From Sialis fuliginosa (Eukaryota > Arthropoda > Insecta > Megaloptera > Sialidae), in NCBI GenBank assembly GCA_961205875.1, contig OY540817.1, positions 21,363,001 through 21,427,000 of the forward strand: a DNA stretch of 64,000 nucleotides. The letters run 5' to 3'. The notes beneath the pieces are model-generated. The model was not told the origin of the DNA. It worked only from the letters and a program-made list of their open reading frames with translations, and searched no databases. The position numbers were made by a program, and so were the translations under genes. Positions 33,897 through 45,384 of this stretch are shown here, in pieces (the first letter of the stretch is position 1; each line of letters starts with the position of its first letter).

Positions 33897-34380
33897 TAGG
33901 GTCGAGGGGGGTAAATATGAAACACGAAAAAAATAGGGTAAAAGTGAAACAAGCTTGCAACTAAAAAACTAATTTGTTTATAGGAGAATTATAAACGCTG
34001 ACATCATTATTAAAGGTTTATTAAAGCGACCTGAAAATATGAATCGCCTAATAAGTGATATGTCACCCCTACAGATTTCCCTGTTAGTCGATGTCAAAAC
34101 GTGTGAATTAAATTTTAATTCTTTGCACATAACTTTCTGTATAGCTCAGATATTAATTAAAATTACAATTTCACATTGATATGCCACAAATAAGATAAAT
34201 CAAAGTTGCCTTTGTAACTTTTCTTTTAATTTTTCGAAAAATATTTTCCATTAGATACCTGTTTCACTTTTTCCCAAATTAGAGGTTAAAAATGAAACAC
34301 ACTTTTTTTTATTCATAAGCGCATCTAGTAGAAAAAATTAACATGAAAGATTTGTATTTTGTTTCACTTTTACCCCAGTT
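33897..34380. mobile_element. Possible relic with GTAAA...GAAAC inverted ends
   Basis: GGGGGTAAATATGAAACAC at about 33907 and GTTTCACTTTTACCCC at 34360-34375 face each other. Internal GGTAAAAGTGAAAC and TGTTTCACTTTTTCCC repeat the theme. This parallels Fam-R ends but is not the same sequence. No duplication is evident. Confidence 0.35.
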
Positions 34381-35760
34381 TGTTATTTACAAAATCATTC
34401 ACTTACGAATGGATTGAGTCGTTTTAACTTCTGAAAAGTTAATCTATCAAGTCTGAATTTAATTATCGATCACAAAACATTCCAAATTCCCACACAAAGC
34501 GATAGATATCACCAAATTCTCATTGAGAATCACTTCTATTGACGATCTAATTTTGTATTGGTCTAACCTCGATGTTTATTGACGGCCTCACAGACATACA
34601 GTCTGTGATATAAAGCTTCTCTTTATATAACAGACTGATTTGAAGTTGAAGCCGCTTTAGAGTAAAGTTTAGTTAGGGTATTTCGAAGACCGCAGGATTA
34701 ATTACATACCCATTTAGTTTAGTCAATTTTCTGTTAAAATGTCAACAGCTTCTGTAGCTACTTTAACATGTCGATTATACAACATTTATATAGTTGTAAT
34801 TGTTTGGATAGTTTGCCGGAGTTGCTTGCTGAATTATTTATCATACAGATTTATGTATAACATGCATTAAATTAAACTAAAGTTTGTATTTTAACAACAT
34901 AACTGGATTAACACAACTCAATAATTCTTTTTAATTATCTTAAAGTTAAATAAATTATGTGTAAAAAATAATTTTTACAAACAATTTATTTTATCGTTAT
35001 CTACTCGTCAAACACTTTCATTTGATACCCATGTCAAGGGGGTTGTGAAGAAAAAGGTAATTCGTCATCTTGGGATGTTCGCCATATTAGATTTATAGCA
35101 ATATTTATTGCGTTGTCACGTGTGCAAAATTTCAAAGCTCTAGCTTAATTAGAACTAGTCGAAATTTCGATTGCAATATTTGATGTAAAAAATATAAACC
35201 CAGAACTCTCCATCAAAATTCTCAAAAGAAATGAGTGAGTTTTTTTTAATACATAATAAGTTTTTATCCTCTAATAAAAATAATAAGCAATTAAAACCAA
35301 GCAGCTACTCTTCGCTTTTAAAGATTTAATAAAACATATGATGCGTATTCTTAAAGCCAATTAATTTTTCAAGATAAGTATTCTCGTTACCGAATAATAA
35401 AAGTCAATTTGCCCGTTCTAAGAAATGATACTTGTATCTGTTATATTCATTCCGAGAAAATGAAAACAGTAAGTTCTGCTGTTTGTATTTTATATGCGAA
35501 TAGATGTTGTGCGTTCGAGCGCCATTATGTTTACCAAAACGTTCTTGTAATAGCTGCTGCGCTTTTGAATTTTTTACCAAACCTTTAACACTCGTTTTAA
35601 GGTCGGTGTTTTTTTCGTTTTTTTCAGTTTTTTAGAGGCGGTTGATACTTAAAAGGAATTTTTAAGGAAACTATTAAAATTCCTACTATAATATTTATTT
35701 ATATTAAAAATAATTTGGTCGTATAGTTTAGAAAATATCGAAATATATACATCCTAAACA
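34381..35760. other. Mostly unique AT-rich DNA
   Basis: I could not find the 5' end of the Helitron whose tail lies at 35761-35806. It may lie anywhere in this stretch. No frame or exon pattern was seen. Confidence 0.4.
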
Positions 35761-35806
35761 ATAATTCCGTAGTCCACGCGAGCGAAGCCGCGCGGGTCCA
35801 GCTAGT
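35761..35806 (+). mobile_element. Helitron 3' terminus
   Basis: CCGTAGTCCACGCGAGCGAA then GCCGCGCGGG and TCCAGCTAGT. A GC hairpin followed by CTAG|T is the classic Helitron end, and the wording matches insect Helitrons (CGCGGGCGAAGCCGCGGG...CTAGT). The element body upstream is not delimited. Confidence 0.7.
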
Positions 35807-36429
35807 AAATAAATAAATTCTATAAATTTCGAGAAAACATTTTCATAACCGTTAGTATAACACCGCTACTGCAGAGATCATAGCCGAGTCTAATATATCC
35901 GAGATACTGTTTCGTTCAAATTGAATTTCATCTAAAAACAAAAAAAAACGTGCATCCCTCTTACCTTATCACGGGAATAAAATACATGAACAAGATAAAA
36001 ACAAAATAAAATTACTCACTTCTATACGTATACTATATATTTACTCCCTCCCCCCCCCCCCTTCGCGCGAGGGGGAGGATAATCTTGGAAGAGAACCCTC
36101 AAGAAAATTCCAGATAAGAATTTCCTGCGTCTGTATAAAGAGGTAACGATTTGCGACCGATGATACAAGAAAAGGTAAAGGCTTTCGTTTGATTTAACAG
36201 ATTCCGGAATAAAGAGGGAAAAGATGGCTCATAAAATGTTGCTTTGTTTTTATTTTCTATTTACGTTTATTCTTTGTTTGTAAAATAATTACTATGCAAA
36301 AATAATGCAAGAAATCAGAAACATTTTATTTTATTTCGAATGAAGTAGATACTAATATACTATTTAACTTCTATTTATTTTATGATTAGGGGGAGATGGG
36401 AAACGTTCATGTATGTAGATGGATTAATA
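35807..36429. other. Unique DNA with a C run
   Basis: TCCCTCCCCCC-type sequence lies at about 36045-36062, followed by CTTCGCGCGAGGGGGAGG. No exon pattern was seen. Confidence 0.4.
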
Positions 36430-36838
36430 AGTGTACTATTTTAGATCTTTTTATTCTACACAATTCTTTACACAGGTAGAAAAGTGACTTGGGCCAAGAA
36501 AATCTTGTTTTAATATAACGAAAATAATATTTTTTTATTTCAAGAAAATATTCTTAATTCAAGTATATTATTGTTTTTAAGAGAAACCACAATTTTCTGG
36601 ATTAAGAACATATTCTTATATTAAGAAAATATTGTTTTCGTTATGGTCCAAGTCAACTTTTTTATTTTGTTCAATATTGAACGGTTTAGACAGTGTACTG
36701 CAAAAGAGCGCGCCGGCGGCAAACTTTTTTCCGACTTGATTTACTATTATCGTCACTGCTTAGTTGTTATGTTACCTAACGTAACAAAATATAGCATATA
36801 ACCTGGCCAGAGAACGTACCTATCGCGTGGACTACGGA
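36430..36838 (-). repeat. Fam-L repeat, copy 2, with an insertion
   Basis: The reverse complement matches 12027-12184 on both sides of an extra block at about 36478-36663. The minus-strand start GTAGTCCACGCGATAGG touches the CGTAGTCCACGCG string of the Helitron tail, so Fam-L may be part of a Helitron family. Confidence 0.75.
36478..36663. mobile_element. Small inverted-repeat insertion in Fam-L
   Basis: The ends AAAAGTGACTTGGGCC and GGTCCAAGTCAACTTTT pair. The interior is an AT-rich near-palindrome (AAGAAAATATTGTTTTCGTTA against TAACGAAAATAATATTTTTT-like sequence). The Fam-L copy at 12 kb lacks the block and acts as the empty site. It is about 185 bp. Confidence 0.7.
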
Positions 36839-37292
36839 TTTTTGAAAAATACAGTCAGAACAAAAAATACAAACAATAAAAAAATAAATAAAAAATTCGT
36901 GTATGATAAACGTTAACAAAAATTTATGTTATGTGACATTTTAAAATTTACCTATATAAACATATTAAAATTTAAAACCCTTTGTTGAATTTTATTCGAC
37001 GGACTCACAATAAAAATTTCCAAATGAGAAATCAATTCATATAAAACTCTTTTTTATACAAAAAAAAATTCAAATACGATATTTTCGTTCGGGAATGTCA
37101 ATAATCACCAACACAATTATTTTACACGGAATTTATAAATTTCAACAACATTTAAACACGAACCTCTTGTGTATACGTCAACGATGTTGATACGACAAAA
37201 TTGATGACGAAAAAATTGAAAAGGGTAGCTGTTTGTTAGCTAACATTTGACATGAAAATCAAGTTCAATGAACAGAAAACTATAGGACTTAC

Positions 37293-37345
37293 CACATCGT
37301 CAGTGAGAGAGATGAAAAGCATAAATCAATATCAATCGTACGTAC
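37293..37345 (-). other. Candidate 53-nt internal exon
   Basis: Reading the minus strand, a pyrimidine-rich TTTTTCTCTCTTTTCAG precedes the segment, with TAACTAAT 20-odd bases further up as a possible branch site. The segment ends in GATGTG|GTAAGT, a strong donor. One frame of the three is open (VRTIDIDLCFSSLSLTM). The region is not part of a repeat I know. The splice signals are the best pair in the window outside the 101-bp array, but a 53-nt exon gives little coding evidence. The product is unknown. Confidence 0.3.
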
Positions 37346-37482
37346 CTGAAAAGAGAGAAAAATAGGTATTAGTTATTAAATATTTGTATATACATATATC
37401 GATATGCATAACAAATAAATATATATTTATTTGATTCAGAAGTTTTTTAGCAGCCTACACGCGAATTTCGTTTTTATGAATA

Positions 37483-37520
37483 CAGTGGAACCAGAACCGG
37501 CTTTAGGGGGGGGGGGGGTA
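37483..37520. mobile_element. hAT-like terminus with G run
   Basis: CAGTGGAACCAGAACCGG leads into a G run, as in other hAT ends here. A partner may be CAGTGGTGTCCCTAGAGGG at about 38097, which faces the same way, so it is not confirmed. Confidence 0.3.
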
Positions 37521-37651
37521 ACCAGGGCGACCCAGGTGGAGCGGCACACAATGGGGCATAAGTCACTTTTTTGGTTCAAATCAGTGTAATTTTTGAGTCA
37601 ACTTTAAATTTTTTGTCGATATAAACAATGTTAATTTAAAAAAAAATATTA

Positions 37652-38015
37652 GCTGAGATATTAAGTATTCAACTTATTTCAATTTATTTCTTTGTTAGTT
37701 TATGAGTTTTAATTTGTTTTTAAAAAGGGAAGGAGGTCGCGAGGGTCTTTAAGTGCGTGATACTCTTAGAGATAATAGTGTAAACTACATTTAAAAAAAA
37801 AATTGAGTCTGTAGGATCGCGCCAAGCTGAGATATTAACTATTCTTTGTTAGTTTATCAGTTTTAATTTGTTAATAATAGGGGAAGGAGGTCTCGACGGT
37901 TTTAGGGCATTTGATAGTCTTGAAGTTAATGATGAAAGCTATATTTAAAAAAAAGTTTGGGTCTGAGATATTAACTATTCAATTTATTTGTTAATTTTTC
38001 AATTTTAATTTGTTA
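37652..38015 (+). repeat. Irregular tandem repeat, about 2.5 units
   Basis: CTGAGATATTAA(C/G)TATTC starts recur near 37652, 37827 and 37963 (spacings about 175 and 136). They are followed by GTTTTAATTTGTT and GGGAAGGAGGTC(T/G)CGA in the first two. Units have internal deletions. Confidence 0.7.
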
Positions 38016-38575
38016 AGAAAAACTAAAAAAATGTAAGTGTAGAGCAAAACGTTGAAAAATTTTCTTAAAAGAATCCCTGATGTATTTCCATATAACAGTG
38101 GTGTCCCTAGAGGGTTTTAAGGGATGATTCAACATTCAAGATTAGGAGGGGTAGCTAATGGAGGGATAAATGCATCGAGAATAAAATGTGATTGTATAAA
38201 AATTTATTTAAAATGTTTTTAGAATTTTTGTCTTCTATTTTATAAATTTAAATCAGTTCTTGCAAAGGATAAGAGATTTAACGAAAATGTTCAATATCAA
38301 TTATTTCCACAGCAACAAGTTTGCTACCTTGAGAGAACCACCTTCAACTCCAATACAAGAGAACTTAAACTTTGTTAAGTGGAAAGAAAGAGTAAGAGAG
38401 TGATAGAGTGAGAGAGAAAGGGGGGGGGAAATGTGTTTACTTCAACAGATGTTTACATCCATTTGGATACTCGAAAACTGATACAGACGCGACTATATTG
38501 ATTTTTTTGGGGGGTAAAATTCTTGGATGTTGAGTATAAGTCTCATCTTATAGGTAAATTTCAATAAACAATAAA

Positions 38576-39112
38576 AAAAATCTGCCAAGTAAATGCACAG
38601 TGCTTCCTCGTGTTAAATTCACCAAAGGTAGTTAATTATTGAACAATTTAAATAAAAACCGATAGTGTTTAGATAAATTGGTTAACCATTTAATTTTTAT
38701 ACAATTTTAATAAAAAATATTATTTTAAAATAAATTGAGATAAATCTTTGTAAGGGAGTATTTTACAACAAACGTTGTAGATCTATATTATAGAAAATTT
38801 AATGCTCTACAAAAAATATTCTATAAATTTTCACGTAACATGTGTCGTTCTTGAGATATCTTGAAAAAATAAATATTTTGGGATGTCACCCCTTCCCCTT
38901 ACACACGATTTTGATGATTTTGAAATGGGACCGTCCTCAAGCCAGACTCAACCACCCGACCAAGTTTCAATAATATCGACGGACAGACAGACAGACGGAA
39001 CGAAAAGTGTCTGTCAATTTTGAAAACGGAGAACATTTTTTTTGTCTCATTCTAAAACGATCACAAAGCTTCTCGTATCTTCGATATTACGAGGCAGCAA
39101 ATTTGTGTTTAG
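38576..39112 (+). mobile_element. Fam-B copy 3
   Basis: It starts TCTGCCAAGTAAATGCACAG after an A run, like the full copy at 60304, and ends GATATTACGAGGCAGC. It lacks the 20-bp minisatellite and has a short GACAGACAGACAG run. A 66-codon plus frame at its end is repeat sequence. Confidence 0.88.
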
Positions 39113-39518
39113 GAGGTAAACTTTTATTCAAGCTTAAAATAAATATTTATTGTGATTATTTTATAAATTACAATTTACAATTATTATCTGTATTTATTTG
39201 TTCCTAATAAATAATATGTATATATTTTATATATATATATGCATATTTAATGATTAAAAATTATCAATATTATAGTATATTATACATATCAGTGTCAGAA
39301 TATAATAGTATATGTTATAAATAATTACATTGTCAATTATTACCTACAAACAACACTAATTAATTATTTAGGTAATAATTAGCAAATAATTATTTAATTT
39401 TGTATTTGCATCCATGCACATTAAAAAAAAAACTCTCAATCAAATAGATATAACATTGTATTATCAAAAACCAAAATAATTTATTTAATAATAATTAAAT
39501 AAACGTCTCTTAATAAAA

Positions 39519-39640
39519 ATACGAGAAGCTTTGCGATCGTTTTAAATGAGACAAAAAAATGTTGTACATATTTTTATTTAAATTATTCAATAATTAACTT
39601 CCTTTGGTGAATTCAGCACGAGGAAGCACTTAGTATTTAT
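39519..39640 (-). mobile_element. Fam-B copy 4, internally deleted to its two ends
   Basis: The right end (AAGCTTTGCGATCGTTTTAA, in complement) is fused to the left end (GAATTCAGCACGAGGAAGCA, in complement) in only about 120 bp. Both ends are kept while some 650 bp are gone. Confidence 0.75.
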
Positions 39641-39785
39641 TATTTTTGAAACGGTGTTGCAGTAAAAAGTTGTGGAGAATATTATTATCTACAATTTATA
39701 TTCGAACCATTTTTTTCTGATAAAAAAAACGTTTTGCTGTTATAGAAGTTTATTTTTATAGATTATAGAGTTTACTATTATAATC

Positions 39786-40213
39786 TATTAGAGCAGCAGT
39801 TCTTAAACTAGGGTCCGCGAACATGTTTAACATAAATTAAAGTACTTTGTGATTAATTAATATATAACGACCTTCTTTGTTTTTCTATCAGGGAAGCAAG
39901 GGTTATTTTAGTGAGTAACTTGTTTCTGCAATTGTAAAAGCTAATTTAAATAAATAAAATTATAAAATGTGTGGAAAAAAGGTCATTGCAGTTGTAAAAA
40001 CAAAAAATGTAGAGCAAAAATAAAGGTCATTGCAGTTGAAAAGAAAAAAAAAAAAGTATAGAACAAAAAAAAAAAAGTATAGAACAAAAAATAAGGTTTT
40101 GCAGTTTTAAAATTTTTTTCTTAAATTTACCCCTGCCGGGAGGGGGTCCCTGAGAAATAATTGTTCAAAAGGGGTCCCTAGACTACATAAGTTTAAGAAC
40201 CACTGTATTAGAG
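39786..40213. mobile_element. Fam-H hAT element with perfect TATTAGAG duplication
   Basis: The element 39794-40205 starts CAGCAGTTCTTAAACTAGGG and ends CTAGACTACATAAG followed by TTTAAGAACCACTG. TATTAGAG flanks both sides. The interior carries GTTATTTTAGTGAG, GCAATTGTAAAAGC and repeated TGCAGTTG motifs, matching the arms of the fold-back at 58033. Confidence 0.9.
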
Positions 40214-40654
40214 TACTTGAGAGGTATTGAAATATCTAGATACATCTATGATGTACCTATTTTAAACATGTGCAAATAATGGCCCCTCTATTTTCCCTCA
40301 CGCACATTTCTTTTTTCCAGAACACTGCTCTTTTGTATTTTAGCACACTTTAAAAGTTTACAAATCGAGTTATATTTAGATTGCGTCTTGCCTTTTTCCT
40401 AAAAAACAAATTGCCGTAGCTATTGACGTTAACATATTATCTTCTATTTTTTCTGTCGTAATTTTATTCCAGCTTCAAAAGTTTATATTAGTTTTTTGCG
40501 ATGTTTGTTTTGTTTTTATTTTACTGTATTTTTTGTTTAAATAAAAGTTTTTTTTTTTTTGTAGACATGAAATTATACGAATTTTCATAATGCTCGATAG
40601 AGAAATTTTATTCATATATGTATGTACATAAATACATTTATTATACTTGTATTA

Positions 40655-40946
40655 TAATGTCCGCGGTATTATAAAGGAGCTAGCAAGCACTTTCAAATGG
40701 GGTATTAATTCTAGTATCTATGGATTAGTTATGGAATTTAGAGCAGTGACACTTCAACTAATTGTAAAATAATTTTCATAATATCACCACTGTTTTAATA
40801 CCGTTGGTATTTACCTACAACGCGTGCGTGAAACTTGTCAAAGTCTTCAACAAACTCCAAAAGAACTGCCATATAAGATTGATATCTCATTTGAAAGTGC
40901 TTGCTAGCTAGCAAATTTGCTGGCTCTTTTGTAATACCGGACATTA
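40655..40946. mobile_element. Fam-P MITE, copy 1
   Basis: The ends ATGTCCGCGGTATTATAAA and TTGTAATACCGGACAT lie between TA dinucleotides. A second inner pair, TAGCAAGCACTTTCAAATG and its complement, follows. It is 288 bp. The 61-residue minus frame over it is not a gene. Copy 2 with similar ends is at 59501. Confidence 0.8.
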
Positions 40947-40947
40947 A

Positions 40948-41157
40948 TGTTTCAAATCGAACAGTACTTATCATTAGCAAGTGTCCATCATTGCGTGCTC
41001 ATTATTGGTTTTACTTTATCCATTACTGGAGAAAAAACATAAACAAAATAAAAGACTATTATTAAAAAGATAACGGGCTTTGGGTATTAAATTGATTAAA
41101 TAAAGAGTTACTTATTTCATTAGTAACAAGAGTTCATGAGAATTACAAAAAAACAAG
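40948..41157 (-). mobile_element. Fam-A copy 6, partial
   Basis: TGTTTCAAAT then GTACTTATCATTAGCAAGTG through ATTACTGGAG to AATTACAAAAAAACAAGCCC. It begins right after the Fam-P copy and ends short of the terminus. Confidence 0.85.
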
Positions 41158-41300
41158 CCCGTTTTTACTCGAATTTTCACACGCATAACTTATGAACTAC
41201 TGAACCGATCTTTATGAAACTTGGTATGTTGGTTGGATTTGGTTAGTAAATGGTATCATATAAGAAAAAATAAAAATCGTGTAGAGTGCGTGGGGTAATT
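41158..41300 (+). mobile_element. Helitron-like internal fragment
   Basis: CATAACTTATGAACTACTGA then ACCGATCTTTATGAAACTTG and GGTTGGATTTGG match the shared core of the Fam-B and Helitron-like pieces. No termini are seen. Confidence 0.4.
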
Positions 41301-41359
41301 TAGAACACGAATTTTTGTCGGTTTTGGATTTCGAATAATTGAAACAACAAAACACACAA

Positions 41360-41520
41360 CAAGACAGCATCTCTCTCTGGCGCTAATTCTGTACCCGGCT
41401 GAATAATTCCGTGATTAATGATCCCGCCATAGCTCGAGTAATTATTTACCCTTTTGTCATGGATTAGGAAACGTTATGACCGCCGGACGTCAGCATGGCG
41501 TGCGCCGTTTGAGTTACTAC
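41360..41520. promoter_or_regulatory. GC-moderate unique block, possible conserved element
   Basis: This 160-bp block is non-repetitive and GC-richer than its flanks, with several ATTA and TAAT cores (homeodomain-type words) and CGCC/GGCG words. No frame is open across it on either strand. A regulatory role is a guess. Confidence 0.2.
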
Positions 41521-41552
41521 TGCATATATCCTACCTCCCCCCACCAACCCCC

Positions 41553-42322
41553 TTAAGGATGTATGGCAGGTATCTAATTTCAACGAGAAATAATTGAAAT
41601 TTGGAGAAGTTACTCCTTTATAAATCTTAAGTATCCACACAAAATTTCAAAAGGTTTTACAACATAGTTTCAAAGTTATTATTTTTTTAAATTAACATGG
41701 GCCCTTATGGCAGAATTGGTGTATTTACGGTTAAAGTCCAATAAAACACATGGTTCAAGCATCGAGAAAAATCTGAAATTTTCACAACACGTCACTTACA
41801 TATTTAGCAACAAGTTTCATAAAAAAATTATACGCATACAGAACTAAATTGTGAGAGAAAAAATAATTATTGGTGAAAAATATTAAAAAAATGAAATGAT
41901 TTGTTTTTATTACATATTTTATTAATATATGTAAGCATATGAAGTACTAATATTGTTATTTTCATTACATTTGTATGTTCCACATATGTTCTAAATAGTG
42001 TTATTTAAAAATATTTTAATTTATGTCATTTATAACAGTAAAATACTTGTTTTGTTTTTATATCTGACAGATGAATTCAGAATAAAATTTTTTCGTATTA
42101 TCAACACAAATATTAATTTTTTGGCTAAAATTCTAAAATAACAGTCAATAATGGAAAATAAGGTTTTAAACAAATGTATTAATATAGTTTATGTAGTATA
42201 TAAACCAATTTGACTTTCTTATAAGCATTTAAAGTGAATAATTCATAATTTGATTTTGATCGTTCATTGTATCTAGATTTACAATATTTTTGACTCAGAC
42301 TGTACATGCCATACATCTTTAA
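41553..42322. mobile_element. TTAA-flanked element of about 762 bp
   Basis: The left end GGATGTATGGCAGGTA and the right end TACATGCCATACATCT pair over 14-16 bp. TTAA lies outside each (41553-41556, 42319-42322). A TTAA target suggests a piggyBac-type mover, though the ends do not start CCC. The interior is AT-rich and noncoding. Confidence 0.55.
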
Positions 42323-42334
42323 CTACTCGCGAAG

Positions 42335-42400
42335 AGTGCTACTGCATCCTTCCCTCCCCCCTCCCCTCCCCTCCCTCCCACTCCCCACCCAAACACTTCC
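42335..42400. repeat. C-rich pyrimidine tract
   Basis: Repeated CCTCCC and CCCCTCC words. Simple sequence. Confidence 0.8.
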
Positions 42401-42488
42401 AACTCACAATGTGGAGAGTTAATTGTCAGAGGAATTTGGAAATGAGCTATATATCATCGAAGTTTGGACAATTTATGTTATGTTTGTA

Positions 42489-42548
42489 ATGTCCGAGGCT
42501 TTCGTGGTGATCTTTAGTTGGATATAATTTTATCTGGGTGTATTAATA
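42489..42548 (-). mobile_element. Fam-E copy 4, short and diverged
   Basis: GTCCGAGGCTTTCGTGGTGA and ATCTGGGTGTA match the end segment of Fam-E with several changes. Confidence 0.5.
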
Positions 42549-42635
42549 ACAGATTAATGCCCAAATTTCAATAACGAGTTATTTATAGTTTAGTCACAAC
42601 TAAATGGCTACTATATGTAGTCTAAAACTATAAGG

Positions 42636-42992
42636 CAACTAAGATAAAGGCACCAGTTATGGCCGCTATAAGAACAAGTTTTCGTTTTTTTTTTTTTAAT
42701 TAATAGGTTTTTTGTAATTCTCATGAACTCATGTTACTAATAAAACAAGTAACTCTTTATTTAATCAATTTCATTACCAATTTAAATTATAGCCTTTTAT
42801 TTTGTTTATGTTTTTTCTCCAGTAATGGATAAAGTAAAACCAGTAATGACACCGCAGTGATGGACACTTGTTAATCATTATAAAATGAAGTACTACGACA
42901 CAAAAGATATAAAAGAATCGTAAAATTTGAAACAATGTAAAGCATTTATTAATTAATAAATAAATTATACTAATAATTAGTTTAAATGTCCA
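42636..42992 (+). mobile_element. Fam-A copy 7
   Basis: GATAAAGGCACCAGTTATGG then CCGCTATAAGAAC, through the CAGTAATGG motifs, to AATTAGTTTAAATGTCCA. The distal 80-100 bp are missing. Confidence 0.88.
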
Positions 42993-43435
42993 AGACTACC
43001 TTATCTAGTGACATTTTTTTAGATGTATACTATTCAGTTTTAGATTTACCTAATCAGGATATTTTATTTAAAAAACATTTTGTGTTAAAAGGTTAAATAA
43101 CTTCACTCACGCGAAAACCATCCAGTAACTTCGTGACTGAATAGGTTAAGTGCAGTTATAAAACATTTATTCGATGTAGAAAGTTAAGCAGCAATGTTTC
43201 CTAGTACAAACTACAAATATATTATGTTACATATATCGTTGTAACATGACCACAAGAAAAATGTATGACCTATAGAATACATTTTATGTGTTTATAAGTG
43301 TAGCGGAAACTCGGGCAGATTTATAGATGTTGGTGATTTAATTTAAAAAGTTTACATTCAAAGAATATACAGTTGCAATTGTATTACATATAATAGATAA
43401 ATTTTCTGATTTTATCAATCGAAATCATTAAATGC

Positions 43436-43610
43436 GAAAATGTGTCTGTCTGTCTGTTGAACCGATTTTAATGAAATTTGGTAGGGGGGTAGCTTGCATC
43501 CTGAGGAAGGGCATATTCTGAAAAATTTACTAATTATACAATTACTTTTGTTCATTTGTACGCGCGATCTGTTTTATCGACTATCATAACAGAAATCTGT
43601 ATTATCTCAC
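43436..43610 (+). mobile_element. Helitron-like fragment
   Basis: TGTCTGTCTGTCTGTTGAAC and CGATTTTAATGAAATTTGG are followed by a G run, and later GACTATCATAACAGAAATCT, also seen at 13585. No termini are seen. Confidence 0.4.
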
Positions 43611-44459
43611 CTTATTCTTCATGGGTTTTATGTCTAATAGCTCCTACCTAACCTCAATTTCAGTTAGTACTTAAAATTATATTTTATTTTACTTATCTTT
43701 GCTAAAAATACTGCTCGTTTTGTAAAAATGGCGAGACTGTTATAATTATTACTAGAGTATCTCTAGAGGTAACTTAGGAAGTTGTACTGATGGTGGTTGG
43801 TAGTCTAAATACAGATGTAACGGAAAATAATGATTTTTTTTTTGTTGCATTATAAACATATTATAAATAAGTATATTATATTGTAGTATGTTTGTATTAT
43901 ACAAATAATATTCTACCTACAAACATACGTGTATTTGTTCATTAATTTATAATGACGCCTATGTTAAATTAAATTATGTCCATTTTAAAATATGCCTATA
44001 AGCTCCACCAATCCGATAATATATAAATTATAATTATAATTTCTATATTTATTACACTGCACAAAATTTTCAATTCTATTTGATTAAAATGTATATGTAT
44101 GTAAACAATATTACAAAACAAATATTCATTATTCGAAAATACATATAGGCAGTTACTGTATTTAATCATTTAACGGTCAATATAGTTTTAAAATGAAAAA
44201 GGCATATTGTTTAACTATTTATAAATGTGTGATTAAATTATTGACAAATATGTTAATGTTTAACAATCACGAATTTTATATTGGGTGTAAATATACTGCC
44301 AGTGTTAGGTAAAAGGCAGTATAATAGCAAAATGTAAAGTTGATAAAAATGGGTTAAAAGTTTTTAGCACTTTCAGGTTCCACTTATTACCTGTACAAAT
44401 ACATAGTTCCAGGGTGATTTAAGGGAAGAACTGCTTCCACTGATTTATCTACAATCACA
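43611..44459. other. AT-rich DNA, no feature seen
   Basis: Long AT stretches, no shared repeat, no exon pattern. Confidence 0.45.
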
Positions 44460-45254
44460 TAGTGTTTATTACTGTTTATATAATAAATAAATGATTCTAC
44501 GTCTTATTTTCTTGTATTTTAGTCGATATTTGTATGACGAGTTGGAGTTCGCTGTAGGAAATTTCACTAAAAAATTTAGAATTTTTGATTTCATTAAAAG
44601 TATGTTTATTGTATAGAAAATGACGTGAAAAATTGAACTGTTCAAACCGCAGGTCTGTATCTCAAACCGTTCTCGAGATATAGCCTCTCAAAGTTTTAGA
44701 TTTTTCAATTTTTTGGAGAAAAATGGCCATAACTTTTGAACGAGTGGTCGGAATTGATTTTAGTTGACGGATTTGGAATCAGCGTGTCAAAATCTATATA
44801 ATGACATGTATAATACTTTAAAATCCGATAAAAAATTTTTGGTCAAAAATCGACATTTTTTCAATTTTTCGCGAAAATTTTTTTCTCGAGTTTTAAGGTA
44901 TTATATATGTAATTATATAGATTTTGACACGCTGATTTCAAATCCGTCAACTAAAATCAATTCCGACCACTCGTTCAAAAGTTATGGCCATTTTTCTCCA
45001 AAAAATTGAAAAAACTAAAACTTTGAGAGGCTATATCTCGAGAACGGTTTGAGATACAGACCTGCGGTTTGAACAGTTCAACTTTTCACGTCATTTTCTA
45101 TACAATAAACATACTTTTAACGAAATCAAAAATTCGAAATTTTTTAGTGAAATTTCCTGCAGTGAACTTCAACTCATCATACAAATATCGACTAAAATAC
45201 AAGAAAATAAGACGTAGAATCATTTATTTACTATATAAACAGTAATAGACACTA
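44460..45254. repeat. 795-bp near-perfect palindrome (fold-back)
   Basis: Arms 44460-44823 and 44891-45254 (364 bp each) surround a 67-bp spacer. A hand comparison finds about 14 mismatches and no obvious indel, so near 96% identity. The outermost bases are TAGTGTTTATTACTG and, in complement, TAGTGTCTATTACTG. This fits a TA duplication with ends starting GTGT. The 81-codon frame at 44764 crosses the centre and is a by-product. A transcript would form a very long hairpin. It could be a long-inverted-repeat MITE or a hairpin-RNA locus. Confidence 0.92.
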
Positions 45255-45384
45255 TACTGGGTTTTAATGATGACAAAAAAAAACATAGTTTTAACTTGTT
45301 CTAAAAATAAACGTATTGTTATTTTGCATTAATGTACTTTTACCTAGTTTTTGCATAAATGTATTTGTTTTGAAAAATAAAAAC

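Noticed and set aside
44764..45009. 81-codon plus-strand frame as a gene
   Set aside because: It spans the centre of the large palindrome and is explained by the inverted repeat.
44460..45254. Maverick/Polinton terminal repeats
   Set aside because: The AGTGT start and long inverted arms recall such elements, but there is no interior gene and no 6-bp target duplication.
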